Notes: generated by a model not told the origin, from the sequence alone. Shown: positions 18,070 to 27,292, counted from the stretch's first letter. The stretch: DNA of 43,197 nucleotides from Bradyrhizobiaceae bacterium (GCA_003105195.1 PQAH01000010.1:1-43197); one strand, 5' to 3'. Numbers and translations are program-made.

Positions 18070-18987
18070 TCAGATCCTCTGCGCCAGCGCGCGGATGACC
18101 GCGTAGGCGAGCGCCAGCGTCGCCAGCGCCAGGATGTAGGACATCGCCGCGCCGAGACCGAAGTTCAGGTTGCGGAACGTCTCGACATAGATGCGCCAGG
18201 CCACCACGTGGCTGGCGTCCCCCGGTCCCCCCTCGGTCAGGATGAAGAACAGGTCGAAATGCCGGATCGCCATCATGGTCTCGTACACGATCACCAGCGC
18301 GAAGCTCGATTTCAGCGCCGGCAGCGTGACGTGGAGGAAGCGCTGCAATGCGTTGGCGCCGTCGACCTTGGCGGCCGCGTAGAGGTCGGCCGGGATGGTC
18401 TTGAGGCCGACCAGGAGCAGGATCACGGCGAGCGGCACTTCCTTCCACACGAAGGCGTTGGCGATCAGCGCCAGCGTCTTGTCGGCGTCGCCGAGCCAGA
18501 CCATGTAGCTGTTGATGAAGTCGAGCTGGTAGAGCAGCCCGTTCAGCGCGCCGTAGTTGGAATCGTAGATCCACTTCCACATCAGCGCATTGGCGACGTA
18601 GGGGATCGCCCAGGGCACCAGCAGGACCGCGCTCAGCACGCGGCGTCCCGGGAACTCCTCGTTGAGGAGCAGCGCCGCCAGCAACGCGATCACGGCGACG
18701 GCCGCGACCGACATCACCGAGAACGCCGCCGTGCGTCCGACCGCCTCCCAGAATTGCGGGTCGGTGAGGACCGTGACGTAGTTCTCGAGCCCGACGAAGG
18801 GCACCCGGTGGGGGCGGGTGAGCTTCAGTCCGTAGAGGCTGATGTAGAAGGAGTAGAGAATCGGGAACACCGCCACCGCGAACAGCACGGTCGCGAGCGG
18901 CGCGATGAGGACGAGCGCGTTGCGCTCGTCGTAGGTCGGGCCGCCGAAGCGCGCGGCGCGCCGCGGGAGGCTGGTGATTGCCGTCAT
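18070..18987 (-). CDS. ABC transporter permease, MalF/UgpA type
   Basis: This 305-residue partner permease starts with a short cytoplasmic arm and a strong first membrane segment (NALVLIAPLATVLFAVAVFP) followed by SFYISLYGLKL, typical of CUT1 permeases. The EAA-like loop includes DLYAAAKVDGANALQRF. It follows the binding-protein gene after 63 bases and pairs with the MalG-type permease to form the translocation channel. Confidence 0.93.
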   Translation of the reverse strand: MTAITSLPRRAARFGGPTYDERNALVLIAPLATVLFAVAVFPILYSFYISLYGLKLTRPHRVPFVGLENYVTVLTDPQFWEAVGRTAAFSVMSVAAVAVIALLAALLLNEEFPGRRVLSAVLLVPWAIPYVANALMWKWIYDSNYGALNGLLYQLDFINSYMVWLGDADKTLALIANAFVWKEVPLAVILLLVGLKTIPADLYAAAKVDGANALQRFLHVTLPALKSSFALVIVYETMMAIRHFDLFFILTEGGPGDASHVVAWRIYVETFRNLNFGLGAAMSYILALATLALAYAVIRALAQRI

Positions 18988-19050
18988 GGACGCGTCACGA
19001 GGCCCGCGGCGGGCGGGGCCGCGATGGCCCCCGCCCGCCCGCGATGCGGC

Positions 19051-20367
19051 TCAACCCTGTTTCTTCAGCGAGGTCCACTTGGCGGCCGAGTTCTTCAGCG
19101 CCTGGTCCGGCGTGACCTTGCCGAGGATCGCCTGCTGCCAGGCCGAGCCGTTGACGTCGTTCCATTCGCCGAACCACGGCGTCACCACGTCCTTCTTGAG
19201 CGCGAGGCCCTGCTGCTTGCCGATCAAGTCGACGTCGCCATAGGCCGCGTAGGCGGCGCGCATCTCGGGGTCCTTGAACAGCGACTTCACCCCGAACCCG
19301 GCGCCGACGTCCTTGAACAGCAGCTTCTGGAACCGGTACTCGCCGTCCGCCTTGCCGCCGAACCATTCCATCAGCTTGACCGTGTTGGCGGCGCGGGTGG
19401 CATCGGCCTGCGCGCGCGGCGTCATGCCGTAGAAGCGCATCCAGCCCACCGTCGCGTGCGACCCCTTCTCGCCCTTCGGCATCAGCGCGATCTTGGCGTG
19501 GCCGGCGACCTGGCTCTGCTTCGGATCGTTGAGGGTGCGCAGCCGGTATTTCGGGATCAGGCCGAAGGCGTGCTGGCCCGCCGAGAAGCTCTTCAGGGCG
19601 GCGAGCTCGCCGGTCTCCACGCAGGACGGCGAGACCACCTTGTGCTTCTGCACGGCGTCGACCAGCAGGTTGAGCGCCTGCGCGGCGCCGCCCTCCTGCA
19701 TCACGGCATTGCCCTTGTCGTCGACCAGGCGGCCGCCATGCGAGAACACCAGCGCCGAGATGAACTCGATCAGCCAGGTCTCCTGCGCCATCGGCACCAG
19801 CAGCGGATATTCGGCGAGGCCCTTGCTCTTGATGGTCTTGGCCTGGTCGATCACCTCGGCCCAGGTCGTGGGCGGCGCCGACAGGCCGGCCTTCTTGAGC
19901 ATGTCCTCGTTGTAGATGAAGCCCATGAAGTCCGTGTAGTACGTGATGCCGTACTGCTTGCCCTGGTAGCTCATGGAGTCGACGCAGAACTTGTCGACGT
20001 CGTCGTTGTAGGCGGTGAGCGCCTTGTACTGGTCGACCGGCTTGATCCAGCCGGCCTCGGCCCATTCCGGCAGCCAGCTGTCCGAGACCCAGAGCGTGTC
20101 GATCGGCGCGCCGCCGACGAACTTGGTGATCATGGTCTCGCGGAACTGCGCCCAGGGCGTGTTCGAATAATCGACCTTCAATCCGGTCTTCGCCTCGAAG
20201 CCCGCGATGTGGCTCTTGACGGTGTCGACCGCCGCCGACCAGGTCGCGAAATGGATCGGATCGGCGGCGAGCGCCGCGCCCGCACGCCCGACGGTGCTCG
20301 CGGCGACGAGCCCGGAGGCGGAGGTCTTGAGGAATGACCGGCGGCTCAGCGCAGAAGACTTGGACAC
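19051..20367 (-). CDS. ABC transporter substrate-binding protein (Tat-exported)
   Basis: This 438-residue extracellular solute-binding protein family 1 member starts with a twin-arginine signal, ALSRRSFLKTSASGL, and a cleavage region near AGAALAADP. It is therefore probably folded before export to the periplasm. Tat export is fairly common for these proteins in alphaproteobacteria. A GTG at 20367 is chosen because GGGAGG lies about 8 bases upstream and the signal then begins normally. A palindrome at 20471-20484, matching one before the TetR gene, lies in its promoter region. The ligand is unknown. Confidence 0.92.
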   Translation of the reverse strand: MSKSSALSRRSFLKTSASGLVAASTVGRAGAALAADPIHFATWSAAVDTVKSHIAGFEAKTGLKVDYSNTPWAQFRETMITKFVGGAPIDTLWVSDSWLPEWAEAGWIKPVDQYKALTAYNDDVDKFCVDSMSYQGKQYGITYYTDFMGFIYNEDMLKKAGLSAPPTTWAEVIDQAKTIKSKGLAEYPLLVPMAQETWLIEFISALVFSHGGRLVDDKGNAVMQEGGAAQALNLLVDAVQKHKVVSPSCVETGELAALKSFSAGQHAFGLIPKYRLRTLNDPKQSQVAGHAKIALMPKGEKGSHATVGWMRFYGMTPRAQADATRAANTVKLMEWFGGKADGEYRFQKLLFKDVGAGFGVKSLFKDPEMRAAYAAYGDVDLIGKQQGLALKKDVVTPWFGEWNDVNGSAWQQAILGKVTPDQALKNSAAKWTSLKKQG

Positions 20368-20470
20368 GGCGTTCACCTCCCTGATGTGACGCACTCGGAG
20401 CGTTCCGTCGTTCGGATGCCGGCCGGGGAAGCGCTCCACTGCTGAGGAAACTTAACAGGACCGATTTAAT

Positions 20471-20484
20471 TCGTAAACTGACGA
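20471..20484. promoter_or_regulatory. Candidate TetR operator before the ABC/hydroxylase operon
   Basis: TCGTAAACTGACGA is an inverted repeat TCGT-N6-ACGA in an AT-rich stretch between the TetR gene and the binding-protein gene. Read on the minus strand it is AAGTCGTCAGTTTACGA, which aligns with AAATCGTCAAACGACGA before the TetR gene. Confidence 0.5.
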
Positions 20485-20505
20485 CTTATATTGCGATGCA
20501 CAAAT

Positions 20506-21210
20506 TCAGGTCGTTCCTTCGCAGGCCCGGGCCTCGGCCGCCATGGCGGCGAAGCCCGTCACGAAGCAGCGGATATGCAGCGCCAGGATGCGCTCGACCT
20601 CGACGCGCCGGCTCGCCTCGTAGAGGTGGCGGCGGATCGCGAAATGCGACACCGCCCCGTGCAGCATCCAGCCGATCTCATTGCGCAGGTCGCGGCCCGA
20701 GGGCAATTCCACCTGCTGCGCATGCGCGGCCTCGACCACGATGGTCTCGAGGATCTCCACGATGATCGCCTGGATGTAGTCCGGGGCCATCCGGGCTTCG
20801 GCGAGCGAGGCGTACAGGAACAGGCGCAGCCATTTGCGCGTGAGCACCGCGTCGTAATAGTTGTGGTAGAACTCCTGCAGGCGCGTCTCGAACGGCTGCG
20901 AGCGGTCGCGCAGCCGGACCAGCCACACCGCCTTGAAGGGCGCGACGATCGCCTCCTCGTAGACCTCCTGCAGCAGCGCCGCCTTGGAGGGGAAGTAGCG
21001 GTAGATCAGCCGCTGGGCGACCCCGCAGGCTTCCGCCAGCGCGCGCGTCTGCGCGGTCAGCCCGTACTCGGCGAAGAAGTCGCTCGCCCGGGCGAGCAGC
21101 ATGGCCTTGCGCTGCGCCGGGGCCATGCGCGGCACCGCCTGCTTCGGCCGCGACCTGCGCGCTTCCGACGGCCGCCCGGCGCCGCTCAGCAGGTCCGATC
21201 GCGCTCTCAT
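20506..21210 (-). CDS. TetR/AcrR-family transcriptional regulator
   Basis: This 234-residue regulator has its helix-turn-helix at about residues 35-80, with the typical TRALAEACGVAQRLIYRYFPSKAALLQ. The C-terminal ligand domain is unremarkable. The ATG is backed by GGAGG 6 bases upstream. It is the first gene of the minus-strand block, and two matching palindromes, one before itself and one before the binding-protein gene, suggest that it represses both. The inducer is probably the imported compound or a derivative (inference). Confidence 0.92.
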   Translation of the reverse strand: MRARSDLLSGAGRPSEARRSRPKQAVPRMAPAQRKAMLLARASDFFAEYGLTAQTRALAEACGVAQRLIYRYFPSKAALLQEVYEEAIVAPFKAVWLVRLRDRSQPFETRLQEFYHNYYDAVLTRKWLRLFLYASLAEARMAPDYIQAIIVEILETIVVEAAHAQQVELPSGRDLRNEIGWMLHGAVSHFAIRRHLYEASRRVEVERILALHIRCFVTGFAAMAAEARACEGTT

Positions 21211-21246
21211 GACGTGCCTCCGGATTCGCCCGCGCAGTCTATCAAA

Positions 21247-21260
21247 TCGTCAAACGACGA
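21247..21260. promoter_or_regulatory. Candidate TetR operator before the tetR gene
   Basis: TCGTCAAACGACGA is an inverted repeat TCGT-N6-ACGA located 36 bases before the TetR start. Its arms and spacing match the site at 20471-20484, as expected for an autoregulated repressor. Confidence 0.5.
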
Positions 21261-21321
21261 CAATGCGCCGCGAACCCCGAATCGCGCAAGGCCGGTCGGG
21301 TCGCAACCCTCCCGGCGCGTC

Positions 21322-22215
21322 TCAGAGATGCTGCCGGAACCAGTTGCGCTGGACCGCCGAGGAGATCCGGAAGGGCTCGCCCGTATAGGCTTCGAAATGG
21401 CCGCCCGGCAGGGTCAGGAGCTTCTTCGGCTCCAGCGCCTCCTCGTAGGCGCGCGCCGTGAGGTCGAACGGCGTGAGGTGGTCGCCGCGGGCGACGACCA
21501 GCAGGAGCGGCGTCGGCGCGATGCGGCCGATATAGCTCGCCGGCTCGTACTCGGTGAACATCTCGATCGAGCGCAGCGTCACCTCGTTTTTCCAGTTCGT
21601 CTCGCGGCTCCTGGCGAATTCCGTGAAGAACGCGTAGGTGTCCGCCGTCGGCAGGGCGCAGGGCTCGCCCTCGGGCGCCGTCACCGGCATCAGCGCGCCG
21701 GCCTCGCCGCGTGCGCGCGCCGCCCGGTCGGCATCGAAGGCGGCGCGGAGCCCCGCCCACATGTCGCCGCGGATCAGCCGGCGCGCAGTCTCGAAGCCCC
21801 AGGTCAGCGGCACCTGCGCGACCACGCACTTGACCCGCCGGTCGATCGCCGCGACCACCAGGACGTGCCCGCCCGAATAGCTCGAGCCCCAGACCCCGAT
21901 CCGGTCCGGGTCGACGTCGGGGCGCGTCTGCGCGAAGGTGATGGCGTCGCGATAGCCGTCGATCTGCGCCCAGGGGTCGGCATGGCTGCGCGGCTCGCCG
22001 TCGCTGACGCCGAAATTGCGGTGGTCGTAGACGATCACGCCGAGGCCGGCCTGCGCGAACACCGCGGCGAAATCGTCGAGGAAAATCTCGCGCGTCGCCG
22101 TGAAGCCGTGCGCCATGATCACGGTCGGGGCCCGCCCGCCGACGCCCTTGGCCGGATAGTGCCAGCCGCGCAGCGTCACGCCGTCCTCGGTCTTGAACTC
22201 GATGTCGCGTCGCAT
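21322..22215 (-). CDS. Alpha/beta hydrolase (dienelactone hydrolase/Xaa-Pro peptidase-like)
   Basis: This 297-residue serine hydrolase has an oxyanion-type AHGFTATRE, the nucleophile elbow WGSSYSGG (probable Ser112), an acid in VARGDHLTPFD and a histidine in PGGHFEAY. It resembles cytoplasmic alpha/beta hydrolases with an inserted cap between residues 150 and 215. GAGG lies 6 bases before the ATG at 22215, and longer upstream frames are rejected. It is divergent from an AraC regulator with direct repeats between them, so it is the likely regulated target. The substrate (ester, lactone or C-C bond) is unknown. Confidence 0.87.
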   Translation of the reverse strand: MRRDIEFKTEDGVTLRGWHYPAKGVGGRAPTVIMAHGFTATREIFLDDFAAVFAQAGLGVIVYDHRNFGVSDGEPRSHADPWAQIDGYRDAITFAQTRPDVDPDRIGVWGSSYSGGHVLVVAAIDRRVKCVVAQVPLTWGFETARRLIRGDMWAGLRAAFDADRAARARGEAGALMPVTAPEGEPCALPTADTYAFFTEFARSRETNWKNEVTLRSIEMFTEYEPASYIGRIAPTPLLLVVARGDHLTPFDLTARAYEEALEPKKLLTLPGGHFEAYTGEPFRISSAVQRNWFRQHL

Positions 22216-22272
22216 GGTGATCCTCCCCGAACGGTTGTCCGTGCCGACGCTAGGTCGGCTCCGGGCGGTCCG

Positions 22273-22312
22273 CTTGCGCGAGAGGGAAGCCGGCTTGTTC
22301 GAGAGGGAAGGC
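22273..22312. promoter_or_regulatory. Paired direct repeats, candidate AraC-family operator
   Basis: Two 19-base repeats, CTTGcgCGAGAGGGAAGcC at 22273-22291 and CTTGttCGAGAGGGAAGgC at 22294-22312, are identical at 16 of 19 positions and have a period of 21 bases. Two helical turns is the classic spacing for AraC-type dimers on tandem half-sites. They lie between the divergent hydrolase and AraC genes. Confidence 0.6.
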
Positions 22313-22371
22313 GATATGGTAGTCTCGTTCCCGCAAGCCGTCCTCGGCGAAGGCGGCGCAGGGAGGAAACG

Positions 22372-23307
22372 ATGCTCGCTGGCGCGTGGACGACCGCGAG
22401 CCTGCCCGCGGGCGTGCGCGCCGAGGCGGCACGGGCGATGCTCAACGAAGTGCATCTGCCCTGGACGCTGCGGCTGCGCGACCGCGAGCCGTACGACTGC
22501 CGGCTCGCCTGGCGAGCGCTCGGCGGTTGCAGCCTGATCGCGTGTTCGAGCTCACCGCTCGCCGGCTCTCGCGAGCGGCGCGAGATCGCGCGCACGGAGG
22601 GCGACTATTTCGGCCTTCTGCACGTGCTGTCCGGTCGGGAACGGGTGCGCCAGGGCGACACCTCGGTCGTGCTCGGCCCGGGGGACCTCTTGGTGTGGGA
22701 CGGCACGCGTCCGCTCGATTTCGCGGTGGACACGGCGCTGCACAAGGTCACGCTCCTGATCCCGCGCAAGCACCTCGCCGGCGCGGGCGCCGGCCGCGAT
22801 CTCACCGGCGCCTTCCGGCTCGACGGCCATTCCGGGCTCGGCGCCCTGCTCGCCAACCAGCTCGCGGCTCTCGCCCGCCTCGCTCCGGGCATTCCGGTCA
22901 CCGATGCGCCGCTCGCCGCCGACCTTGTCGTCGACCTCCTGGGCCGGCTCCTCGCGCCGGCCGCCGCGCCAGGGCACACGGGCGACCTGCTCGCGCGGAT
23001 CCTCGCCCATGTCGAGAATCGGCTCGACGATTCGGAGCTGACGCCGTCGCGCGTCGCGGCCGCCTTCGGCATCACGCCGCGCTACCTGCACATGGTGTTC
23101 GCCGCATCCGGCGCGACCCTCGCGGTGCACATCCGCGCGCGTCGGCTCGCCCGCATGCGCCGCGACCTCGCCGATCCGCGCTTCGCCCATCTGTCGGTCA
23201 CCGGGATCGCGCTGCGCTGGGGCTTCAACGATTCGGCACACGCGAGCCGCGCCTTCCGCGCGGCCTACGGCGTCTCGCCGAGCGCCTTCCGCGCATCCCG
23301 CCGGTGA
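22372..23307 (+). CDS. AraC-family transcriptional regulator
   Basis: This 311-residue regulator has an N-terminal cupin-like sensor (YFGLLHVLSGRERVRQGD, then GPGDLLVWDGTRPLDF, about residues 80-125). The C-terminal pair of helix-turn-helix units spans about 212-308 and includes AAFGITPRYLHMVF and ALRWGFNDSAHASRAFRAAY with the closing YGVSPSAFR. The ATG is preceded by GGGAGG with 5 bases between. The sensor resembles the AraC_binding_2 domain of aromatic or alcohol regulators such as FeaR. It probably activates the divergent hydrolase through the 21-bp repeats. Confidence 0.92.
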   Translation: MLAGAWTTASLPAGVRAEAARAMLNEVHLPWTLRLRDREPYDCRLAWRALGGCSLIACSSSPLAGSRERREIARTEGDYFGLLHVLSGRERVRQGDTSVVLGPGDLLVWDGTRPLDFAVDTALHKVTLLIPRKHLAGAGAGRDLTGAFRLDGHSGLGALLANQLAALARLAPGIPVTDAPLAADLVVDLLGRLLAPAAAPGHTGDLLARILAHVENRLDDSELTPSRVAAAFGITPRYLHMVFAASGATLAVHIRARRLARMRRDLADPRFAHLSVTGIALRWGFNDSAHASRAFRAAYGVSPSAFRASRR

Positions 23308-23490
23308 GGGTGGCTTCGCACCGCGCTCAGGATGGGTATCGGCAGCCTCTCCATGCCGAGCACGAGAGGCTGAACGCAGCCGCGGCGGTTCGGCACGTGG
23401 CGGCGGGGATCGCCGAAGCACGCGAAGAAGCGAAACACTCGCCTATTTCGGTGATCGCCGACGCGGATCAGGGCTGGACAAGGCGTGAGC

Positions 23491-23580
23491 TGGCGGAGAG
23501 GGAGGGATTCGAACCCCCGATACGGTTGCCCGTATGCCGCATTTCGAGTGCGGTGCTTTCAACCACTCAGCCACCTCTCC
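23491..23580 (-). tRNA. tRNA-Ser (anticodon CGA)
   Basis: The minus strand folds as a class II tRNA. Its acceptor GGAGAGG pairs with CCTCTCC and is followed by discriminator G and an encoded CCA. The T-loop GGTTCGAATC is normal. The anticodon loop CTCGAAA gives anticodon CGA, which reads the serine codon UCG, and a long variable arm is present. The total is 90 bases. No integrase or duplicated tRNA end is seen beside it. Confidence 0.95.
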
Positions 23581-23808
23581 GAGCGCCAGGGCCTGTCGCT
23601 GCCGGCGGCAGCTGGAGGCGAGCACGCTTAACAAAGCGTTACGGGGCCGAGCGCGGGCCGGGGCCCGCGATGTGGCGAAGACATAGCCGCGCGGGGCCCG
23701 CGAAACAAGGGAGCCGGCTCCCGAAAAGCGGCGGCCGGCCTGCGCGCCGCGTCGGGGACCGCGGGCATGGCCGGTCCGGGACGTCCCGGCGAGGCCGCTT
23801 CCGCGTCC

Positions 23809-25239
23809 TCACAGCGGCGCGCGCCGCTCCCCCCAGCGGGTCGCGATCTCCAGGCTGCGGGCGACCTGCAGCAGCGTCGTATCCTGCCCGAAGCGCGCCA
23901 CCACCTGCACGCCGATCGGGAGCCCGGCCGCGCTCCAGCCGAGCGGCAGCGAGGCGGCCGGCTGGCCGGTCGCGTTGAACGGGAACGTGTAGGGCGCATA
24001 GCCGAACAGGGTCGCATTGAAGCGGTCGAGGTCCGCCTCGTCCGTGCTGAGCTCGCCGAGGGGGGCCGGCGGGCGCACCAAGGTGGGCGTGACCAGCAGG
24101 TCGTAGCGCGTGAAGAACTGACCGATGCTGCGCACCGCGCGATTGATCACCGGGAATTGCGCCGCATAGGTTCGCCCCGAGATGCTGCGGCCGAACGCGA
24201 CCGCCGCCCGCGAGGCGGGCTCGAGCTCGTCCGGCTCGAGCGCGCGGCCGAGCTCGGTCTCGCGCGCATCGATCAGCGCCGCGAGCCCGGCCTGCAGCAC
24301 CGTCATGATCGCGGCGAGCAGGGCCGGACCGTCGAACTCCGGCGCGGCCGCCGCGACCTCGTGGCCCTGCACCTCGAGGAGCCGCACGGCCCCCTCCACG
24401 GCGCCCGCGACCTCCGCATGCGGCGCCTCCCCGGTGAAGAACGAGGCCAGCGTGTAGGCGACGCGCAGCCGCGGCGGCGGCCGCTCGATCGCGCTCAGGA
24501 ACGGCTCGGCGGGCGGCAGCGTCGCATAGGGCGCGCCCACGTCCGGCCCCGCGGTCGCATCGAGGATCGCGGCGCAGTCGCGCACGCTGCGCGTGATCGC
24601 GTGCTCGTGGCTGATGCCGTGATTGGGGTCGCCGCGATGCGGCCCGGAGGCGAGCAGGCCGCGCGTCGGCTTGAGCCCGACGAGCCCGTTCGCGGAGGCC
24701 GGGATGCGGATCGACCCGGCGCTGTCGGTCGCATGGGTCGCGGGCAGGATCCCGGCCGCGACCGCCGCGCCGGCGCCGCCGCTCGAGCCGCCGGCCGAAT
24801 GCGCGAGGGACCACGGGTTGCGCGTCGCGCCGTGCAGCCGCGGCTCGGTGGTGGCGCTCAGCCCGAACTCCGGAGAATTGGTGCGGCCGATGATCGAAAA
24901 GCCGGCGCGCCGCAGCCGCACCACGGTCTCCGAGTCGAAGGGGAAGCAGCTTCCCGCGAAGGCCCGGCTGCCATGCGCGAGCGGCAGGCCCGCCACCGGC
25001 GCATGCAGGTCCTTGATGAAATAGGGCAGGCCATAGAACGGGCGGGCGTCGCGCGGCTGCGCCTTGAGCCGCTCGAGCGCTTCGTCGGCCTGCAGCATCA
25101 CGACCGCATTGACCCGGGGATTCGCGGCCGCGAGCCGGGCGAGGCAGGCCTCCATCACCTCGTGGGGCGCGACCGCGCCGCTGTGCACCAGCCGGGCGAG
25201 CCCGAGCGCGTCCTCGCGCAGATATTCGTCAACCCGCAT
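23809..25239 (-). CDS. Amidase (amidase signature family)
   Basis: This 476-residue hydrolase has the full Ser-cisSer-Lys triad: K76 in [10 protein letters not shown]152 in [16 protein letters not shown] and nucleophile S176 in [11 protein letters not shown]. It resembles amidases of the 6-aminohexanoate-cyclic-dimer hydrolase and indoleacetamide hydrolase type rather than GatA, because it stands alone and lacks GatB and GatC partners. The start overlaps the XRE-cupin gene by 11 bases, so the two form an operon. It probably hydrolyses an amide brought in by the divergent TRAP transporter (inference). Confidence 0.9.
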   Translation of the reverse strand: MRVDEYLREDALGLARLVHSGAVAPHEVMEACLARLAAANPRVNAVVMLQADEALERLKAQPRDARPFYGLPYFIKDLHAPVAGLPLAHGSRAFAGSCFPFDSETVVRLRRAGFSIIGRTNSPEFGLSATTEPRLHGATRNPWSLAHSAGGSSGGAGAAVAAGILPATHATDSAGSIRIPASANGLVGLKPTRGLLASGPHRGDPNHGISHEHAITRSVRDCAAILDATAGPDVGAPYATLPPAEPFLSAIERPPPRLRVAYTLASFFTGEAPHAEVAGAVEGAVRLLEVQGHEVAAAAPEFDGPALLAAIMTVLQAGLAALIDARETELGRALEPDELEPASRAAVAFGRSISGRTYAAQFPVINRAVRSIGQFFTRYDLLVTPTLVRPPAPLGELSTDEADLDRFNATLFGYAPYTFPFNATGQPAASLPLGWSAAGLPIGVQVVARFGQDTTLLQVARSLEIATRWGERRAPL

Positions 25240-25858
25240 CCTGGCCCTCGCGCGCCGCCGTTTCGACCGGCGCCGGGTGCGCCGTGATGTTGAGGATGAT
25301 CGCGGGACCGTCGGACGCGCGCACGAAGGCGTGTCCCATGGTGGCGTCGTAGTAGCAGCTGTCGCCCTTCTCCAGCCGGATCACCTCGTAGTGCTCGGTG
25401 TGCAGCTCGGCCGCGCCCTCGAGCACCAGCACGAACTCCTCGCCCGGATGCCGGATCAGGTCGCCGAAGGCGTGGATCCCGCGCGCCTCCAGGCGGACCA
25501 GCGTCGGGTCCATCAGCTTGCGCCGCAGGCCGGTCGCGAGCGGGAAATAGGTGTAGACCCCCGCCTCCTGGACCGGGCCGTCGCCGGCCCGGCTGACCGC
25601 CAGCCGCGCGAGGCTCGCGCCCGCCGGCACGTCCCGCCGCTCCGCCGCCAGCAGATCCGTGAGATCGAGGTCGAACCCCTTCGCGAGCCGGAGCAGCACG
25701 TCATAGGTGGGCGACATCTGCCCGGTCTCGATCTTGGAGACGCTGGAGGGTGCGAGCCCCGAGCGCTGCGCCAGCTCGGCCTGGGACAGGCCGGCCTGGT
25801 GGCGCAGCGCGCGCACGCGCTCGCCGAAACGGACCGCAATCTCGGCGATCTCCGCCAT
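25229..25858 (-). CDS. XRE-family regulator with cupin sensor domain
   Basis: This 209-residue protein has an N-terminal helix-turn-helix (RALRHQAGLSQAELAQRSGL, about 16-60) and a C-terminal cupin (IRHPGEEFVLVLEGAAELH and GDSCYYDATMGHAFV, about 125-195). This is the domain pair of PuuR-like regulators. The ATG at 25858 is preferred because GGAAG lies just upstream, whereas the ATG at 25870 has no ribosome site and falls inside a candidate operator. It is divergent from the TRAP genes and cotranscribed with the amidase, so it likely controls both. Confidence 0.88.
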   Translation of the reverse strand: MAEIAEIAVRFGERVRALRHQAGLSQAELAQRSGLAPSSVSKIETGQMSPTYDVLLRLAKGFDLDLTDLLAAERRDVPAGASLARLAVSRAGDGPVQEAGVYTYFPLATGLRRKLMDPTLVRLEARGIHAFGDLIRHPGEEFVLVLEGAAELHTEHYEVIRLEKGDSCYYDATMGHAFVRASDGPAIILNITAHPAPVETAAREGQDAG

Positions 25859-25863
25859 CTTGC

Positions 25864-25904
25864 TTCCCATAAGAAAAAGGCTTGCGCATTCCTTCCGATG
25901 GGAA
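25864..25904. promoter_or_regulatory. Paired inverted sites, candidate XRE-cupin operator
   Basis: TTCCCATAAGAA (25864-25875) and, on the opposite strand, TTCCCATCGGAA (25893-25904) are two copies of one near-palindrome TTCC-N4-GGAA. They face each other in the intergenic region between the regulator and the TRAP operon, the place expected for a repressor of both. Confidence 0.45.
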
Positions 25905-25952
25905 AACCATACCCGGGACGACCCGTCGCGAACAAGGGGCAGCGGACGAACG

Positions 25953-27266
25953 ATGACGTGGCTCGTCCTGTTGGTGTCGGCGATCGCCGCGCTCGCCGGA
26001 GCGGGCCTGGCCTATGTGATCGGCGCCGCCGCGGTGGCGAGCTTCTACATCGCGGGCCAGGAACGGTTCCTCGCCGCCCTGCCCCAGCGCCTCTTCGCGC
26101 AGGTGGACAGCTTCACCTTCCTGGCGATGCCGCTGTTCATCCTGGCCGGCGAGTTGATGACGCGCGGCGGCATCACGCGCGCGCTCGTCGACCTCACGCT
26201 GCTGATCGTGGGCCGCCTGCGCGGCGGCCTCGGCCATGTCGGCGTGGCGACCAGCGTGTTCCTCTCGGGCATCTCGGGCTCGGCGGTGGCGGACGCGGCC
26301 GCGCTGAGCAACACCTTGGTGCCCGAGATGACGCGTCGCGGCTACGCGCGCGACTACGCGGCCGCGCTGGTGGCGGCGGCGTCGATGATCGGGCCGATCA
26401 TCCCGCCCAGCATCGTGCTGGTGTTCTATGGCGCGCTGATGAACGTCTCGGTGGCGGGCCTGTTCGCGGCCGGCTTCCTCCCGGGCCTGCTGCTCGCCGC
26501 GGCCCTGATCGCCATGAACGCGTTTTCGGCCTGGCGCCACGACCATCCGCGCGGCATTCGTCCCGACGCCGCGCCCCTCCACGTCGTCGCGAAGGCGGCG
26601 CCCGCCCTCGCTCTGCCGGCCATCATCCTCTCGGGCATCGTCTTCGGCGTCACCACGCCGACGGAAGCCGCGGCGCTCGCGGTGGCGGCCGCGGTCGCGA
26701 TCTCGTTCCTCTACGGGATCTGGGAGGACGGCTCGCTGCCGCGCGTGCTCCGCAGCCAGCTCTCCGACGTCCGGCTCGCGCTCCTGCGTACCACCATCCT
26801 GTCGGGATCGATCTTCGCCATCATGTTCGCGGCCGGCGCCTTCGAGTACCTGTTCGCGTTGCAGGGGCTGCCGCGCTGGCTGAGCCGCCAGGTCGCCGAG
26901 CTCGGCCTCGGCCTCCACGGCTACCTGGCGCTCGTGATGGCGGTGCTGCTCCTCGCCGGCACCGTGATGGAAGCTCCGATGGTGCTGGTGCTGTTCGTGC
27001 CGATCCTGGCGCCTCCCGCGATCGCGCTCGGCGCCGATCCGATCCATCTCGGCACCGTGATCTGCTTCAACCTCAGCCTCGGCCTGATCTCGCCGCCGCT
27101 GGGCGGCTGCCTGATGGTCGTCTCGGCCGTCACCGGCGTCACCTTCTGGCGGCTGTCGGTCGCGATCATGCCCTTCTTCCTGGTCGAGGTGGCGGTGCTC
27201 GCCGCCCTCGTCGCCTGGCCGGACTTCGTCCTTTTCGTTCCTCGCCTCGTGGGGCTCGCCCCATGA
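25953..27266 (+). CDS. TRAP transporter large permease (DctM family)
   Basis: This 437-residue protein with about 12 membrane segments has the DctM hallmarks: SFTFLAMPLFILAGELMTRGG, SGISGSAVADAAALSNTLVPEM, ASMIGPIIPPSIVLVFYG and GVTTPTEAAALAV. It forms the ion-driven channel of a tripartite periplasmic transporter for organic acids or related anions. The ribosome site is weak. The order here is M-P-Q, whereas P-Q-M is the common one. It lies divergent from the XRE-cupin regulator. Confidence 0.94.
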   Translation: MTWLVLLVSAIAALAGAGLAYVIGAAAVASFYIAGQERFLAALPQRLFAQVDSFTFLAMPLFILAGELMTRGGITRALVDLTLLIVGRLRGGLGHVGVATSVFLSGISGSAVADAAALSNTLVPEMTRRGYARDYAAALVAAASMIGPIIPPSIVLVFYGALMNVSVAGLFAAGFLPGLLLAAALIAMNAFSAWRHDHPRGIRPDAAPLHVVAKAAPALALPAIILSGIVFGVTTPTEAAALAVAAAVAISFLYGIWEDGSLPRVLRSQLSDVRLALLRTTILSGSIFAIMFAAGAFEYLFALQGLPRWLSRQVAELGLGLHGYLALVMAVLLLAGTVMEAPMVLVLFVPILAPPAIALGADPIHLGTVICFNLSLGLISPPLGGCLMVVSAVTGVTFWRLSVAIMPFFLVEVAVLAALVAWPDFVLFVPRLVGLAP

Positions 27267-27292
27267 TCCTTCCGCCGAACCGGAGAAAGACC

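Noticed and set aside
20491-22371. Upstream extension of the AraC gene to a 938-codon protein
   Set aside because: The extra 627 codons run antisense to the TetR and hydrolase genes. The ATG at 22372 has a strong ribosome site and gives a normal AraC length.
23491-23580. tRNA-Ser as the attachment site of an integrated element
   Set aside because: No integrase and no duplicated tRNA 3' end is visible on either side within the window.
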